A stretch of 64,000 bases of DNA from Eutypa lata (lineage: Eukaryota; Ascomycota; Sordariomycetes; Xylariales; Diatrypaceae). Below the pieces are notes generated by a model. The model saw only the letters and a list, made by a program, of their open reading frames with translations. It had not been told where the DNA came from and did no database searches. Positions 13,002 to 25,772 of this stretch are shown here, in pieces. The position numbers and the translations under genes were made by a program. Every line of letters begins with the position of its first letter. Position 1 is the first letter of the stretch. The stretch covers positions 1,302,001 to 1,366,000 of the forward strand of contig JAKULF010000005.1 of the NCBI GenBank assembly GCA_022661535.1, written 5' to 3'.

Positions 13002-16000
13002 CTACTGCTTCTCTCGGAGATGTCTCGGGACCCACTTTCCAGCCGCGCCGGAAGCCTTGAGCGTCTCGCCGCCCTGTGCCGCGGCAGGAGGGGGAGGGGT
13101 GCTGCGACCTTGCTCTCTGCTTGGGGCACCACCGTTGGCCTGGCCGCCGGCTTGCTTGGCAGCCTCACGCTCACGCCACGAGGGCTTTCCACCAGACAGG
13201 TTGAGACGGGGCGGTCCAGCCGAGGGGCGCTCAGCCGAGGGACGGTCAGCCGAGGAACGCTCATTTGAATCCGTCCGCTCCATTGGAGTGCTGGTGCGGG
13301 CTGGCGCGGGCGGCGGCCCATCGCTACCAGTGGCAGAAGGACCCCTTGCTGCCTCACGCTCTCGCCACGAGGGCTTCCCACCAGCGAGATTGAGCCGAGG
13401 CGGCCCAGAGGCTCTGTCGCCAGAACCAGAGGCAGTGCGCTCCATGGACACAGGTTCCCGTCGGGGAACGGCACGTTCTTTTTCCTTCTCCTCCCGTCTC
13501 CTGGCCATCGCTTCCTCTTCTCTCTTTGCCTGCAGGGCAGCTTTCTCGAGAAGCTCCTGGCGCTCTGCCTCACGCTGCTCCTTGAGTCTAGCAAACTCTC
13601 TCTTCTGTTCTTCGGCGCGCCTCTCGCGGTCCTCCTTCTCCTTGGCAGCACGCTCTTCAGCCTCACGGAGTGCCTTCTCCTGCTCCTCGCGCTCCCTCTT
13701 CTCTCGTATCTTACGATCGCGGTACTCCTTCTTGCGAAGGGTGATCTGCTTCTGAAGTTCGCGATCGGCGTTCTGCCGACGTCCTTCGAACTCGTCACGG
13801 CGACGCTCATGAAGAGACCTCCTGAAGCTTTCGTAGAGAGGCATCAACCTGGTTAGACGATGCTTGAGCTCAACACTCTCCTTATGCTTCTCTTTGGAAT
13901 CCTTAAGAGTTTGCTCCTTGATCTCTTCGTAGGCAGCGATATCACGTTCTCGCTGCTTAGAATAGTCATCGGGCAACTTCTTGATTTCTTCCTTCCTGAA
14001 GGCACGCTCAAGATGGTCGATACGCTTTCCGGTGACCCTAAGTCTTTCGTTGATATCATTCTTTTCCCGTTCGAGCTGTTGCAACTTCAGAGCACGGATA
14101 CGGTTGCTGTCCAGGTCGTCAAGGTTCTCAACGTCAATATCAATAGCATTCGGACCGATCTTGAGGTCAGCAATCTGCTTCTTGATTTCTTCCTTGCGGA
14201 CGCGATCCCTCTCGTCCTTGAGACGCTTCTCTTCACGCTCCTTTTGCTCCAGAGCCAAGCGGCGCTCCTCAGCTTCAGCCAAGGCCTGCTCCTGAAGTCG
14301 CTTCTGTCTTGCCTTCTCCTTCTCCCGCTTGGCGTGTAGCTCCGAGGCTTCTTCCTTGCGCTTCTGGATGACTACCTTTCGTGCAAGGATATCACGATGC
14401 TCCTTCTCAGCACCAGCTTGAGCTCTAGCAAGCGCTGCTGCTCGAGCATCAACTTGTCGCTGTCTGTATGCTGGATCAATGTAGAAGCAAGTAGTATTGA
14501 GGACGGTTGCCAGTCTAGTAAGTTGGGAGCGGACGATCTCTGAAGGGGTACTCTGGAGGCGTTGGACAGATCCGGTATGACTCTCGTAGGAGCCAGACGC
14601 CGACACAGCGGAAACAGCCTTCGAAGAGGTAAATACATCCTTATCGAACTTGAGGACGCCAGTGGCGTGATCCATACGGATTGACAAATCGCCCTTCTTG
14701 TTTCCGTTCATGATAAACTTCTCAATAGTTCCACGAGTGATTTGGTAAGGGTCAGGGAACTGCGCCAGGCTTTCAACGAACGACAGGTCAACCGTCTCAT
14801 ATACCTGAGACAGTTGCTGGAAGAGTCGGGTCAGGATGACTTGTTGGAGGGGTAGGATGTACTTCTCCATCTCCGCGTCGGCACCAATCTTGGTGAGGAT
14901 CGGGGAGATCTTTTGGCAGATGGAAAGGGGATGGAAATCGACTTCAAGGATATTGTAGAGATCTCTGATCTCAGGGCGGGCTCGCTTAAGGAGAGACTTA
15001 GAGAGGGCATCGCCAAACAGGGCGGCACGAGTGGGCGCAGTAGACATACCCAGGAGATGGGTCAGGCGGGAGTTCTTGTTTTTCTTGGCCTCATCGAAGT
15101 CAACCATAGCACCTCGTGATCTCGAGGTGCTAATAACCGGAATTGACAGGGCAGACAGCAGGACGAAGGAAGCAGCTTTCTGAAGATCAACGTCGGAAGC
15201 GGCTGGGTTGTCTGACTTCTTGCTTTGGCCTGTGGCTACTAAAACGGCGGATTGGCGGAGAAGGTTGTAGTATCTGGACCACGCAGCAGCATGGAACAGG
15301 TAGTTCTCGCCGACAAGGAAGATTCGGGTAAGCTTCTCGTAGTAGTTGGCCATCATGATATTCTTGGGAGGCCGCTTGCTTAAGTTCAAAAGAGTGTGAA
15401 TATCCTCAACACTTCGGAAAGCCTCCTGCCAAAGCTCCAATTCGACGGCGACGTTCAACTGTTGAAAGCGCGTCTCCAAGTGTCGCTGTAAGGTATCCGG
15501 ATCATTCAGGTTAATAGCATGCATCTGAGACGAATACTTGGCGGCGGTCTGAACATGGTTACGCAGGAGCTCACAGAGCCGGCGGAACTCGGTCTTACGC
15601 TGGTATTTCTGACAGAAGTCGAAAGCCCTCATGGCGGTGCTCTGGTAGAGGAGTTCGAGTCTGGCATTGTTTCGGAGGATGTCGAGAACAGTACGGTAGG
15701 CCTCCCAGAGGAACTTCAACCAAGGAGTAACGACGGCGCGTTCAGTGCGGTCTCGGGACTGCTCGCCGGAGACGGTGGCAAGAAGGATAGACTCGGGGGT
15801 TTCGGTGGCTTCCAAATCCTCGACATTAGCGGTGGCACTTGCTTCGATGCTCTCCTGAACCTCATCGGCCTTCTGTTGGGCAGCAGTAACTTTCTCGGCA
15901 GCGAGCTCAATAAACTTCTTAAGTACGAGTTCTATGGTGCCGATATTTGTATTCTGTGCAATATTTTTGTATGAATAAAGTGCATCTTTGGCGAGTTTTC

Positions 16001-16196
16001 CCTTCTTCTGCTCGACGGATAACTCGACCAAAAGGACCATAACAGGCTCCAAGGAGACGATGGGAACATTTCGAGATCGCTTGGAGGTGATGTGGTCGTG
16101 AAGTAGGTTCAAGGCAGCAGGAGCCTGGCTGACGCCAATAAGCTCATGAGCCCGTTTAAGGACATTTTCGGGCTTCTGATGCGGCGGTGGCGGCAT
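13002..16196 (-). CDS. tif32: Eukaryotic translation initiation factor 3 subunit A (eIF3a/Tif32)
   Basis: A single uninterrupted frame encodes 1064 residues, close to the usual fungal length. The ATG at 16196 ([20 protein letters not shown]) is chosen; the frame extends three codons further but only from a TTG. The N-terminal two thirds form the helical repeat and PCI/winged-helix region (about 330-530) that anchors the eIF3 core. From about 560 to 900 the protein is a long, highly charged coiled coil rich in E, K, R and Q, the RNA- and partner-binding arm typical of the family. The C-terminus is disordered and has two copies of a module with the core [12 protein letters not shown]. eIF3a scaffolds eIF3 on the 40S subunit and supports mRNA recruitment and scanning in the cytoplasm. 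No damage is visible. Confidence 0.97.
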   Translation of the reverse strand: MPPPPHQKPENVLKRAHELIGVSQAPAALNLLHDHITSKRSRNVPIVSLEPVMVLLVELSVEQKKGKLAKDALYSYKNIAQNTNIGTIELVLKKFIELAAEKVTAAQQKADEVQESIEASATANVEDLEATETPESILLATVSGEQSRDRTERAVVTPWLKFLWEAYRTVLDILRNNARLELLYQSTAMRAFDFCQKYQRKTEFRRLCELLRNHVQTAAKYSSQMHAINLNDPDTLQRHLETRFQQLNVAVELELWQEAFRSVEDIHTLLNLSKRPPKNIMMANYYEKLTRIFLVGENYLFHAAAWSRYYNLLRQSAVLVATGQSKKSDNPAASDVDLQKAASFVLLSALSIPVISTSRSRGAMVDFDEAKKNKNSRLTHLLGMSTAPTRAALFGDALSKSLLKRARPEIRDLYNILEVDFHPLSICQKISPILTKIGADAEMEKYILPLQQVILTRLFQQLSQVYETVDLSFVESLAQFPDPYQITRGTIEKFIMNGNKKGDLSIRMDHATGVLKFDKDVFTSSKAVSAVSASGSYESHTGSVQRLQSTPSEIVRSQLTRLATVLNTTCFYIDPAYRQRQVDARAAALARAQAGAEKEHRDILARKVVIQKRKEEASELHAKREKEKARQKRLQEQALAEAEERRLALEQKEREEKRLKDERDRVRKEEIKKQIADLKIGPNAIDIDVENLDDLDSNRIRALKLQQLEREKNDINERLRVTGKRIDHLERAFRKEEIKKLPDDYSKQRERDIAAYEEIKEQTLKDSKEKHKESVELKHRLTRLMPLYESFRRSLHERRRDEFEGRRQNADRELQKQITLRKKEYRDRKIREKREREEQEKALREAEERAAKEKEDRERRAEEQKREFARLKEQREAERQELLEKAALQAKREEEAMARRREEKEKERAVPRREPVSMERTASGSGDRASGPPRLNLAGGKPSWREREAARGPSATGSDGPPPAPARTSTPMERTDSNERSSADRPSAERPSAGPPRLNLSGGKPSWREREAAKQAGGQANGGAPSREQGRSTPPPPAAAQGGETLKASGAAGKWVPRHLREKQ

Positions 16197-18004
16197 GTTG
16201 GGCAACTTCCTCTATGATAAAAAATAATGAGGAAGATTGATGTTAGCCGGCGAGCCCGATGACGTTTGTAGGTTGGAGGTTGAACACGAAGAAGTTTTTT
16301 CGATATTCCAACCCTGTGCCCGCTTTGTGTGGGATTTTTTCGGGTTTTCGATTTTTGGGGGGGCAACCTTTTGGGAGGGGCTTAGCACTAACCAAAAAAG
16401 AGTCTGTGCTTTCCTGCCTAGACGAAAAGGTAAGATCACGTGATGTACAATACTAGGTAGTCAACTGATCGGGAATTTGGTGGGTGGGGAGTTTAAACTT
16501 ATCTCCGACTGTTAAGTGTCAGCGGGAACATTGAATCTCTGACATTTAATGTTACTACATAGTTACAACATTTACAATATGCACGAAGTACTGTTATGTA
16601 GGACTTGTGTATGCAACATGAGATAGGCTATCTTGTTTCCAATTTCATCCACTGATGCATGTGTACATATGCCGTCATGTTACCTACAAAGTATGAATGC
16701 TGCTTACTAGATGAGGTGTTATTATTTAATAGGAAGAGAGTGGTCCAGGTGGCCTTCGTAATACTGTATGTACATAGTTATGAGCATATAGATATTTAAT
16801 AAGTGCATATAACTATGTAGGGAATATGTTTCAACTTGGATAATTTTTGGCTTGTTTATTTATTAATTACCTAAATTGAAAAGCAGCCTTATTGCCCATC
16901 GCCGCTATGATATACTACAGCCGGATATATATGACCTGCGAGCTAGGTTCCTCACGCTAGAGCTACCGAGATAAAGGTAGGTACCTGCCTGTCTACAGGC
17001 TACCTGCCCAGCTACATTATCTTAAAGACACCTGGGGAGAAGTAAGCCTGCGGAACTACTAAGAAATGCTAGTTACAACTTACAGCATGAAAACAAAGCC
17101 GGTCATGAGAGCCCAACATCGAAGAAATTCAATATCTGCATATTGAATGTAATAATTGAAAACAAGACCCCAAATCTTAGCTTTACATACTAGGTAACTA
17201 CATAAGAAGGGCTCTTGTATGTAATTTCCCAGCCTACCCAGCCTGCAGATGAAGGAAGTCTCCCCCCCACAAAACTTCGGCCCCCTTTACCCACCTCTAT
17301 CCGTTCTATCCAATTGCAGGTCCTGAATGCTCACCAGTCAAGCTTAACCCATGATTGCCTCTACCTTTTTTGTGCTTAGTAGGTACATTTACACTAGTCT
17401 ATGGCCAGGTAGGACCCTAGGTAGCCCAGGAAGTATCTCTTGAAATCTGCCTTCTGCAGCGTTGGTTCGTGCTAGGTATGTAGGTCTGTATGTAGTTACC
17501 TACCTACCTATCATTCGAGCCATAGTTACTTGCTTACATACCTACCCATACCTCTCTCACTCTCATTCTCACCCACTTTCCTCCTCCAAAAATGAACTTT
17601 CTTTTCTTTCGTTGACCTTCACACGAAACAAAACACGAACCCGCTGCTGCTACCTGCGCATCATCATCGTCGGATAACCGTCACGCCTCTTTGGATTGCC
17701 CTCTAATCTGTAAGTAAGCGATTGAGTATGAAGTTCATTTCCGATAATTTTTGCTTTTTCCCCTGGCCGCCACCAATTGTCGCGAATTGTCGGGGGTGAC
17801 ACGCGGTTGGGGGAGACGGCTACGTTACTCCTTGCATGAGACCTCCCTTAAAGCAGGAATGTGACGGTCTATGCAAACCTCCGTTCTACTCCAAGGATAT
17901 GCCCCAAAGAGAAAGAAAAAAACGCGATTCCAAGACAGAACCAACGATAAGAGTTTTATTTTGAAAGAATCATTTGACTAACTGAAATTATGATTTCGAT
18001 ACAG
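16197..18004. promoter_or_regulatory. Divergent intergenic region with the G-gamma 5' leader and leader intron
   Basis: This separates the eIF3a start (-) from the G-gamma start (+). It holds the eIF3a promoter side, an AT-rich middle (16500-17200) and several TACCTACCTA/GTAGGTA motifs near 16975 and 17500. A probable leader intron lies at 17710-18004 (295 nt): donor GTAAGTAAG, branch TTGACTAACTG about 25 bases before the acceptor ATACAG. Splicing would remove the upstream in-frame ATG at 17990 and leave the conserved start at 18119. Confidence 0.55.
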
Positions 18005-18118
18005 ACTTCCAATCCTCAGACATCACGAGGTTCCGCGAGCGGTCCGAGCTCACCGTCACCTCCTAATCGACAACGATCTAGAGCCGACTCAATTGGGTCG
18101 CATTCCACTCTGAACAAG

Positions 18119-18483
18119 ATGCCTCAATACACTTCGCGAGATGTCGGCGACCCGTCGCAGATTAAGAAGAACAAGCAGTCGATGGCCGACCTCAAGCTGC
18201 GCCGTCTGACCGAGCTGAACAGCAGGCTGCGCGAGGATCTCGAGCGTGAACGGATACCGGTCTCCCAAGCCTCCAAGAGGTGAGCATACGCATCATCATT
18301 TCAATCCGAATGTGAAAACCTGTAGATGGATGAGAACTTGTCAACTAACCTGATGAATGCAGCATCATCGCGTATTGCAACAGCACGAGAGATTACATGG
18401 TTCCCTCTGTCTGGGGAGCTGTTCCCCGGGGAGAGGACCCATATGCGCCACAGCAGAGCGGTGGTTGCTGCTCGGTTATGTAG
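18119..18483 (+). CDS. gng-1: Heterotrimeric G protein gamma subunit
   Basis: Two exons, 18119-18279 and 18363-18483, encode 93 residues, the same size as Neurospora GNG-1. The 83-nt intron has a GTGAGC donor, a CTAAC branch site and a CAG acceptor, and it restores the Ser codon before IIAYCN. The protein begins MPQYTSRDVGDPSQIKKNKQ, has the amphipathic helix that pairs with G beta (LKLRRLTELNSRLREDLERE), and ends GGCCSVM. That C-terminus is a CaaX box for farnesylation, with a neighbouring Cys suitable for palmitoylation, placing the G beta-gamma dimer on the plasma membrane. In filamentous ascomycetes this dimer affects conidiation, female fertility and G-alpha stability. An extended start at 17990 is open in frame but lies inside the probable leader intron. 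Confidence 0.95.
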
Positions 18484-19497
18484 GGCAACCACCGAGCTGC
18501 CAACACTGGAGGCGAGGGGACGAAACCTGCGCGGGTGCGAATGAGTCTCGGGCACTCTCCTTGAAGATTTACGTTGCGATGTGTGGCAGACGCGCGTTTT
18601 AGGTCAGCAGTGCGATACAACCCTAATACTAGACTGCCTAGCCGAGAGAGGGGGAGAGAGAGCGAGGTGGCGCGCCCGATAAGACCAAGCGACCAAAAAT
18701 TTCCAAGGAAACAAACTATACTATAATACCCAAGTTCGCCATGCTCATGGGAAGAGCATCACGTTATGATTATGAACAGCCTGATCCCAGTTCCTCCGCC
18801 TTTCTGCTTGGATCTCTTCGTTTGGGGGAAGGGTTGGTGGATAGAGAAGGCCACGACCAGGGGAGAGGAGAACAGGATCCAGGGGGGAAGGAAAGAGGCT
18901 TCTTCATCAGCATGTAATACCTACCCACATTCATGTTTGTATTTTGTCCTTTGTTTTGTCTTTTTTTTGTTCTCTCGAGATTATCAAGCCCTCGATGAAA
19001 TGTGAATAGTCTCAATGTTACGCACGATACGTCTCATTACTACAGCAAAATTTAGCCGTGAAGCAGCCCCGGGGACCACCAACGTGGGAGTGTTCTTGGT
19101 TTAGTTGTAATCTTTTGCTTGACTGGGGCTTGGGGAAGAACAGCATTTCACACGAGCTTGAAACAAACAGCTACTCTCGTATATCTTACAATAATTAAAT
19201 CCTTTGGATATAGATTAGGGGTCTAAACATTAGTATGTCTCGCATATGTATTCTTGCATCCTCTGACTACATGTAGGTTCCTGAGCAGGCTGTGATTGAT
19301 CACCCAAGCTACCTCCTAACTCGATGTGGGAGTTTTGACGACGGTGCATGCATGGCACATCCTTTGTTGGCTGACACTGATAACAATAATCCTTGGACTT
19401 GAATAATCTTATGCTATTTCAGCCTTGCTTCAATGCTTTACTCTTATATATCAGTCTATTACGTATTCATTCGAATAGAGTAGCTCCATCAGGGCTT

Positions 19498-19498
<1 letters not shown>

Positions 19499-19544
<46 letters not shown>
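19499..19544. repeat. (CA)23 dinucleotide microsatellite
   Basis: An uninterrupted CA tract of 46 bases, an obvious length-variable marker and a possible Z-DNA former. Confidence 0.97.
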
Positions 19545-19545
<1 letters not shown>

Positions 19546-20002
19546 GGCTGTGATGTCTGCACATATTCTAGGCAACATCTAGGAGTTTCACATTGGATAG
19601 CGCAATACAGAAGGTAATTTAGAAGACCATCCCGCTCGCCAAGGAACCAAAACCACTGATCCTACTGCCGCTGCCCATCCCTTTTATTTACCAGTATTAT
19701 TGACGAGAGGGAGACGTGCGCATGCTATCCAAGATGGCTAACTAGCCATAGAGGTACGGACAGATACATGGCTGGGCCCTCTCTCAACCTCACTGCTTAC
19801 GTAGGTAGTCTATTGCCCTCTTGATGTATATAACCCGAGTTGTGCAGCTTAAAAGAGAGAAGATATGGTAAGGCGAAGAGTATGGTATCCCCTTAATGTA
19901 ATCGTGTGGGACTTGAGACCTCCATCAGCCGAGACATGTGATCCAGGTATATCGATATATCGGGTTATTGCAGGATCGACGCAGGCCGTTTCTGATATAT
20001 AT

Positions 20003-20004
<2 letters not shown>

Positions 20005-20047
<43 letters not shown>
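20005..20047. repeat. (GT)21 dinucleotide microsatellite
   Basis: An uninterrupted GT tract of 43 bases about 460 bases after the CA tract and in the opposite sense, so the two can pair with each other in single strands. Confidence 0.97.
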
Positions 20048-20049
<2 letters not shown>

Positions 20050-21833
20050 TGTGGATGGATTGACTGGTAGCTTACCCCGAGGTGCTTGATACATGAAGAA
20101 TAGGAGGCGGCTTTCCGTATTTATCTGTACGCAAATCCCCCCGAGGAGTCTCTAACGGCTTTGTACCTAGATATATCGCATCTGGGATTCGAAATGGATT
20201 TACATGGAAATGACTATACGTTATGGGCCTCGACATATCCTGGATATACGAAGATAGACGTCTCTTATACATCTTATCTAGACGTTCTAGCTATCAAGTA
20301 CCAATTGCTTCAATTCACAAATACCAGCTATGAAAGAGTCCACCGAATCTACGAAGTCTAATCGTACCTTTTCCCAACGGGCTGCATGCCTGAGTGCATA
20401 CGTACTTATATCTATGCACCCCCCTCTTTTGAAATTCCCAACGGCCCTGATAGGAACCAGAAAGTGTCACATAATCGGCGATCGATCGATCGACCGACCT
20501 AGTTAGTATTCCATAAGAAAATGTGTGGCGCGGTTCTCGTTTATATGTAACTACATACTTACCTACATATGCATGCCTTGGCGGCAGCGGCGATGGCGGC
20601 CGATCAGCATTCCCGAGCTTCGGGCGCGGGGCATCGAGGTTGTGCCGTCCGTCCCTCCTTTCCGTTGATATCTCGTTAGTATATAGAGTGAGACTGCACG
20701 GCAGCTGGACGGCGTGACTTAAGAGAATAGGATGTGGAGAGAGAGAGAGAGCACAACTCGTCATAACTAGGTACCTAAACACATCTTCGACATGGAAGGG
20801 GATATTATATCACTCTACGGCCATATGTTATTGGAATTATCATCCCGTCTCTGACCATACTATTCATCCTTTATGTATATGTATCATGACCATGCACCAT
20901 CCAATATTATTACTAGCATATGCACTTGCGTACGGGGGGTTGTTGCATGCATGTACATACCAGGTAGTTATGGGTCTGGCGCAATCTAAAAGCTCCCCCC
21001 TTCGGTTCCGGTCATGGCACACACAGGACCGACCGTACGATATTTGTAGTAATTTTATTACAAGAAGACAAGACAAATAATTTCGGAAACTCGGGAAGAT
21101 ATTCTAACTCCAGATAGATGCCTTGGAAGTCACTTGACCACTTACTTGACAAAATCTATTTTTGAAAAGCCGTTGGCATTAAAAAATACCTCTCTCATCC
21201 ATTGACGCTACAAACGTGTCCGTTGGAATCTAGTACTTACTACTAAATGCTATAGGGGGATCTCTTTCTCTTCAATGAAAGGTGGAATCATTCATCCCAT
21301 GAATTAGGGCATCTCACAGAGATGTGTGTGATGTTCGTTCCCACAGGATGGATGTGAAGACGCGGGAATATAAGCGAATACCTAACGTAAGTATCTATTT
21401 GTCTGTAATAGCCTGTAATAGCATAACTACATACCTATAAACACAGACCGACCGGAGCTCTTACACTTTTGCAATTCATACATCGTTCGGAGAGACCCGG
21501 CAGAGCGGCACTCCCGGGGTGGAAGGTCCCCACCGGCGCCCCGCCCTCTCTCGTCGCCCTCCATCTCGCTACTAAACAAAGAAGTGGAGCGCCCGTCTAC
21601 CTCTTTTAGTGCATTCAACCTGATAACTAATGAATGACGTTTGATGATTGGCTTCAAACTGTGTGTCTGAACCTTTGATATTGATACCTTAGGTATCCTA
21701 CATTCTACTTTCATAGGTAGCTATCGAGCTGTATGTATTGTACCTAAACCACTCGCTACCTATTTACAGGTAGCGTCTCCAGCTAACAAGATCAATGAAA
21801 ACCCCCTACAGAAACTAGGTACCATCGCACACA

Positions 21834-22622
21834 ATGGCCGAGAGCAACACCCTTGAAAATAACGGTGGCAGTCTACCACTGACGGCAGCGGCGGCGGCAG
21901 TCGTCCCTGCTGCTACTTCCCCGTACCCTCTTCCCCGGGTGACCATCCGCTTCTGCACGCAGTGCAAGTGGATGCTAAGAGCCGCATACGTAGGTTCCTC
22001 CCCCATCTATTCATGCGCCGGTCTACCTTCAACATGCCTCTGTCTCTTTCTCCCTGTCTGTCTATCCATCTATGATGCATGATCCAACCATCTATCTAAC
22101 ACACACACCCCTCTCCCCAACCCCCCAACCAAACAGTTCGCACAAGAGCTCCTCTCGACCTTCTCGACGGCGCTAGGCGAAGTGGCGCTGCAGCCCTCCA
22201 CGGGCGGGACGTTCGTGGTGGAGCTATTCTTCCAAGATCCCTCCTCCTCATCCTCCTCCTCAACGATACCGTCAGCGCCAGATGTAGGAGCGGTAGTAGA
22301 GATACAGCGTCGCGTGCTCTGGGACCGCAAGGTCGACGGCGGGTTCCCTGAGACCAAGGAGCTGAAGCGGCGGGTGCGGGACGCCATCGAGCCTGGGCGG
22401 AACCTGGGGCACGTGGATCGGGATTACGGACGCGGTAACAACAGCAACAAGCAGCAGGAGCAAGAGCAAGAGCAGACGGGTGGTGGTGGTGCTGTTGCTG
22501 TTGCTGCTGCTGATACTACGACGACGGGGACACAGTCACAATCACAGTCACAGACAGGGTCTGCAACGAAACAACCGGAGGCAAAAGGAGCAGATGGCGA
22601 GGTGTGCGAGGATTGCCGCTGA
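21834..22622 (+). CDS. Rdx/SelW-like thioredoxin-fold protein
   Basis: Two exons, 21834-21989 and 22137-22622, encode 213 residues. The 147-nt intron has a GTAGGT donor, a TATCTAACAC branch region and an AACAG acceptor, and joins RAAY to FAQELLSTF. The core matches the Rdx (SelW/SelT/SelH-like) family: beta strand RVTIRF, the redox CxxC motif CTQC at residues 41-44, helix AQELLSTFSTALGEV, and strand GTFVVELFF. As usual in fungi both redox positions are Cys rather than Sec. The protein is longer than the roughly 100-residue family core: an Ala-rich N-terminus of about 30 residues, a Ser-rich insertion, and a C-terminal tail of about 75 residues with Q/E, Gly, Ala and Thr repeats that ends in a second CxxC, CEDC at 209-212. 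A redox role is inferred from the family; substrates are unknown. Confidence 0.85.
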
Positions 22623-24565
22623 ATGGATAGGTAGGTAGCTTGGCAGCTAGGTAGAACAAGAGCTGGCGGTGTGAATTCTCTATTAGGACCGTAGGCAAGA
22701 TGTTCATCTAGAATCCTATATATACATCTCCATCTCCAGAACACGCTAGACTAGGCTTTTGCCCGGAGAAGAATCTCAGGTTAGGTGGCTTAAAATAGGT
22801 GTATTTATAGCACTATATGTCTGTCGACCTAGCGCCGCCGAATGTGCGTAATAAGCATGAACGGCAACGAAGTGTAGTACGATGTCAACATGTAGTTCTA
22901 TAGATTGGACTATCTATCTAGATGCCCCTTCCGTCCGTCACCCACCAACACCAAGCCTCGACCCTCTCCCTACAGATGGAGGTAGATAGGTAGGCATACC
23001 GTTATCGTGCAACTTTAATCTCTTAAGAGAACATCCATCATCGTGTATAATCTTCAACGACCTTTCCCCATTGTCTCCGTCCTTCCCTCCCTGTCTACCT
23101 ACATTACTCTACCATATCCATAGACAGACATACAAATAACTCCCGCTCGTTCCTTATACCAAATCACAGGTCTACCGTCAGATCACACCCACACCCACAC
23201 CCACACCCACACACACAAGATGGGATAATCCACCCTACCTACCTACTACATATAACCTCCAATGAACTCTTCACCATCTACTATCCTACTATCTACTAAA
23301 ACTCTTAACACCTAAGTAATCAACAAGCTATTGGCACATATATATAAAGCGAAGGGGTTACGCGCCGGGGGCAGGCTGTTGGTTGGTTGGTTGATTGGTC
23401 GTGTGTACATTGCATTGCATTACATTACATTACAAGCATGGATGCAAGTCAGCCCGCCAAGCCGAGGCGAGGCGGAATCACGATGGCCCAGCTACAAAGT
23501 TAGATAGGCAGGTAAGCTGATGCCACTGGTGGTGTTGTGGTGGGTTCCACTTCGCAACGGGTACGGCAGCCGGGAAACAGCAGGCAGGGGAGGGAAGAAA
23601 AGCTACATGGCTGATGGGGATAGGTCTACATACGGATAGGCAGATGGTACATACTCGGGATGGGGTCGGACGGGGGCAAGGTTAACGTGGAGAATGGCAG
23701 TTGGGGGAAATAAGGGGCCGGCCGGCCCGGTCTTTACTAATTTCAGCCTGTCTACATATATCAACACAATCAAGATAATGGGACTCCGTTTCGCCCCCGG
23801 GTTGGGGTATTAGAAGCGCGAAGGCTATGGTGGGTTTACTAGACCAGGGGATCGGGAAAGTTATGAGAAACAAGAACCATTGAAAAGAATAGTGGCTAAG
23901 ACGTAAAGACATGAGAGAGGCTAAGGATTGCTGTGAAATCTAGACGACGCTCAAAGTATACTAATAAGAAATATTCGCGTCAGCAGGAATGATTTTCTTG
24001 TCTCTTTCCGAATGGGGGAAAACGGGCCCCAAGGCAACGAATGTGGTGGCAAAGAGTTACTCCACTGTTAGCACCGACTACACACGAACTTGAAAATGAA
24101 ACGGATTATGCATGAATTCATTAGCTTCATGTCTGGAAAAAAAGCAAGCAACTGTCTAGACACTCTCCTCGTAACAATGGCCACGGAATAAGACAGTGGT
24201 CATCGTAGCAATCACCATGAGCCAGTCCAAATGAAAACCTGATTTTATTTCTTTTCGTGTAACAACAACAGTCATCATCAACATAGCCGTCAACTCTTTT
24301 CGTCCATGTTGGGGGAGGGTTTGGTGGGGACCACCACAAGAGATTCCGTCGTAAGGGCGCGGGTTGCAGAGTAGTACTCGAACAGGGTCATCGGGATCGA
24401 CAGCGGCGTCGGGCATTAGCAGTGGGGACCAATAGGTGTCACGCCGACTGAATCGTTGGTCGAGAACAAGTCTCGGAGGCTCGGGGTACGTCGGATGGAA
24501 GTGGGTGAAGATTTATCGTCGGCCGAACCTAGAAAGACGAGGAAGTTCGTATGAATTCTTTATGC
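22623..24565. other. Convergent 3' spacer with simple repeats
   Basis: This lies between the converging Rdx-like and PP1 genes and holds their 3' ends. Simple repeats include a CACCCA-type tract at 23184-23217, GGTT repeats at 23377-23392 and CATTR repeats at 23408-23432. No gene was recognised; the frames at 23682-23912 and 24127-24416 look like chance. Confidence 0.5.
23184..23217. repeat. CACACC hexanucleotide repeat
   Basis: About five to six imperfect copies of a CACACC unit ending in a short CA run. Confidence 0.85.

Positions 24566-25772
<1,207 letters not shown>

Larger units (their letters stand above)
18484..21833. other. Microsatellite-rich spacer
   Basis: No gene was recognised in 3.3 kb. 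The open frames over the CA and GT tracts are repeat artefacts. A GA-rich stretch lies at 18640-18670, and GTAGGTA/TACCTA motifs recur near 19800, 20550, 21440 and 21715. Short GATCGATCGA runs occur near 20480. Confidence 0.5.

Noticed and set aside
13057..13755. 232-codon plus-strand frame opposite eIF3a
   Set aside because: Ser/Arg-rich antisense shadow of Glu/Arg-rich codons.
12899..13810. 303-codon minus-strand frame over the eIF3a C-terminus
   Set aside because: Overlaps the eIF3a coding frame in another phase; the Arg/Ser-rich product is explained by the charged coiled-coil codons of eIF3a.
17990..18118. N-terminal extension of the G-gamma protein
   Set aside because: The upstream ATG lies inside a well-formed leader intron, and the downstream start gives the conserved family N-terminus.
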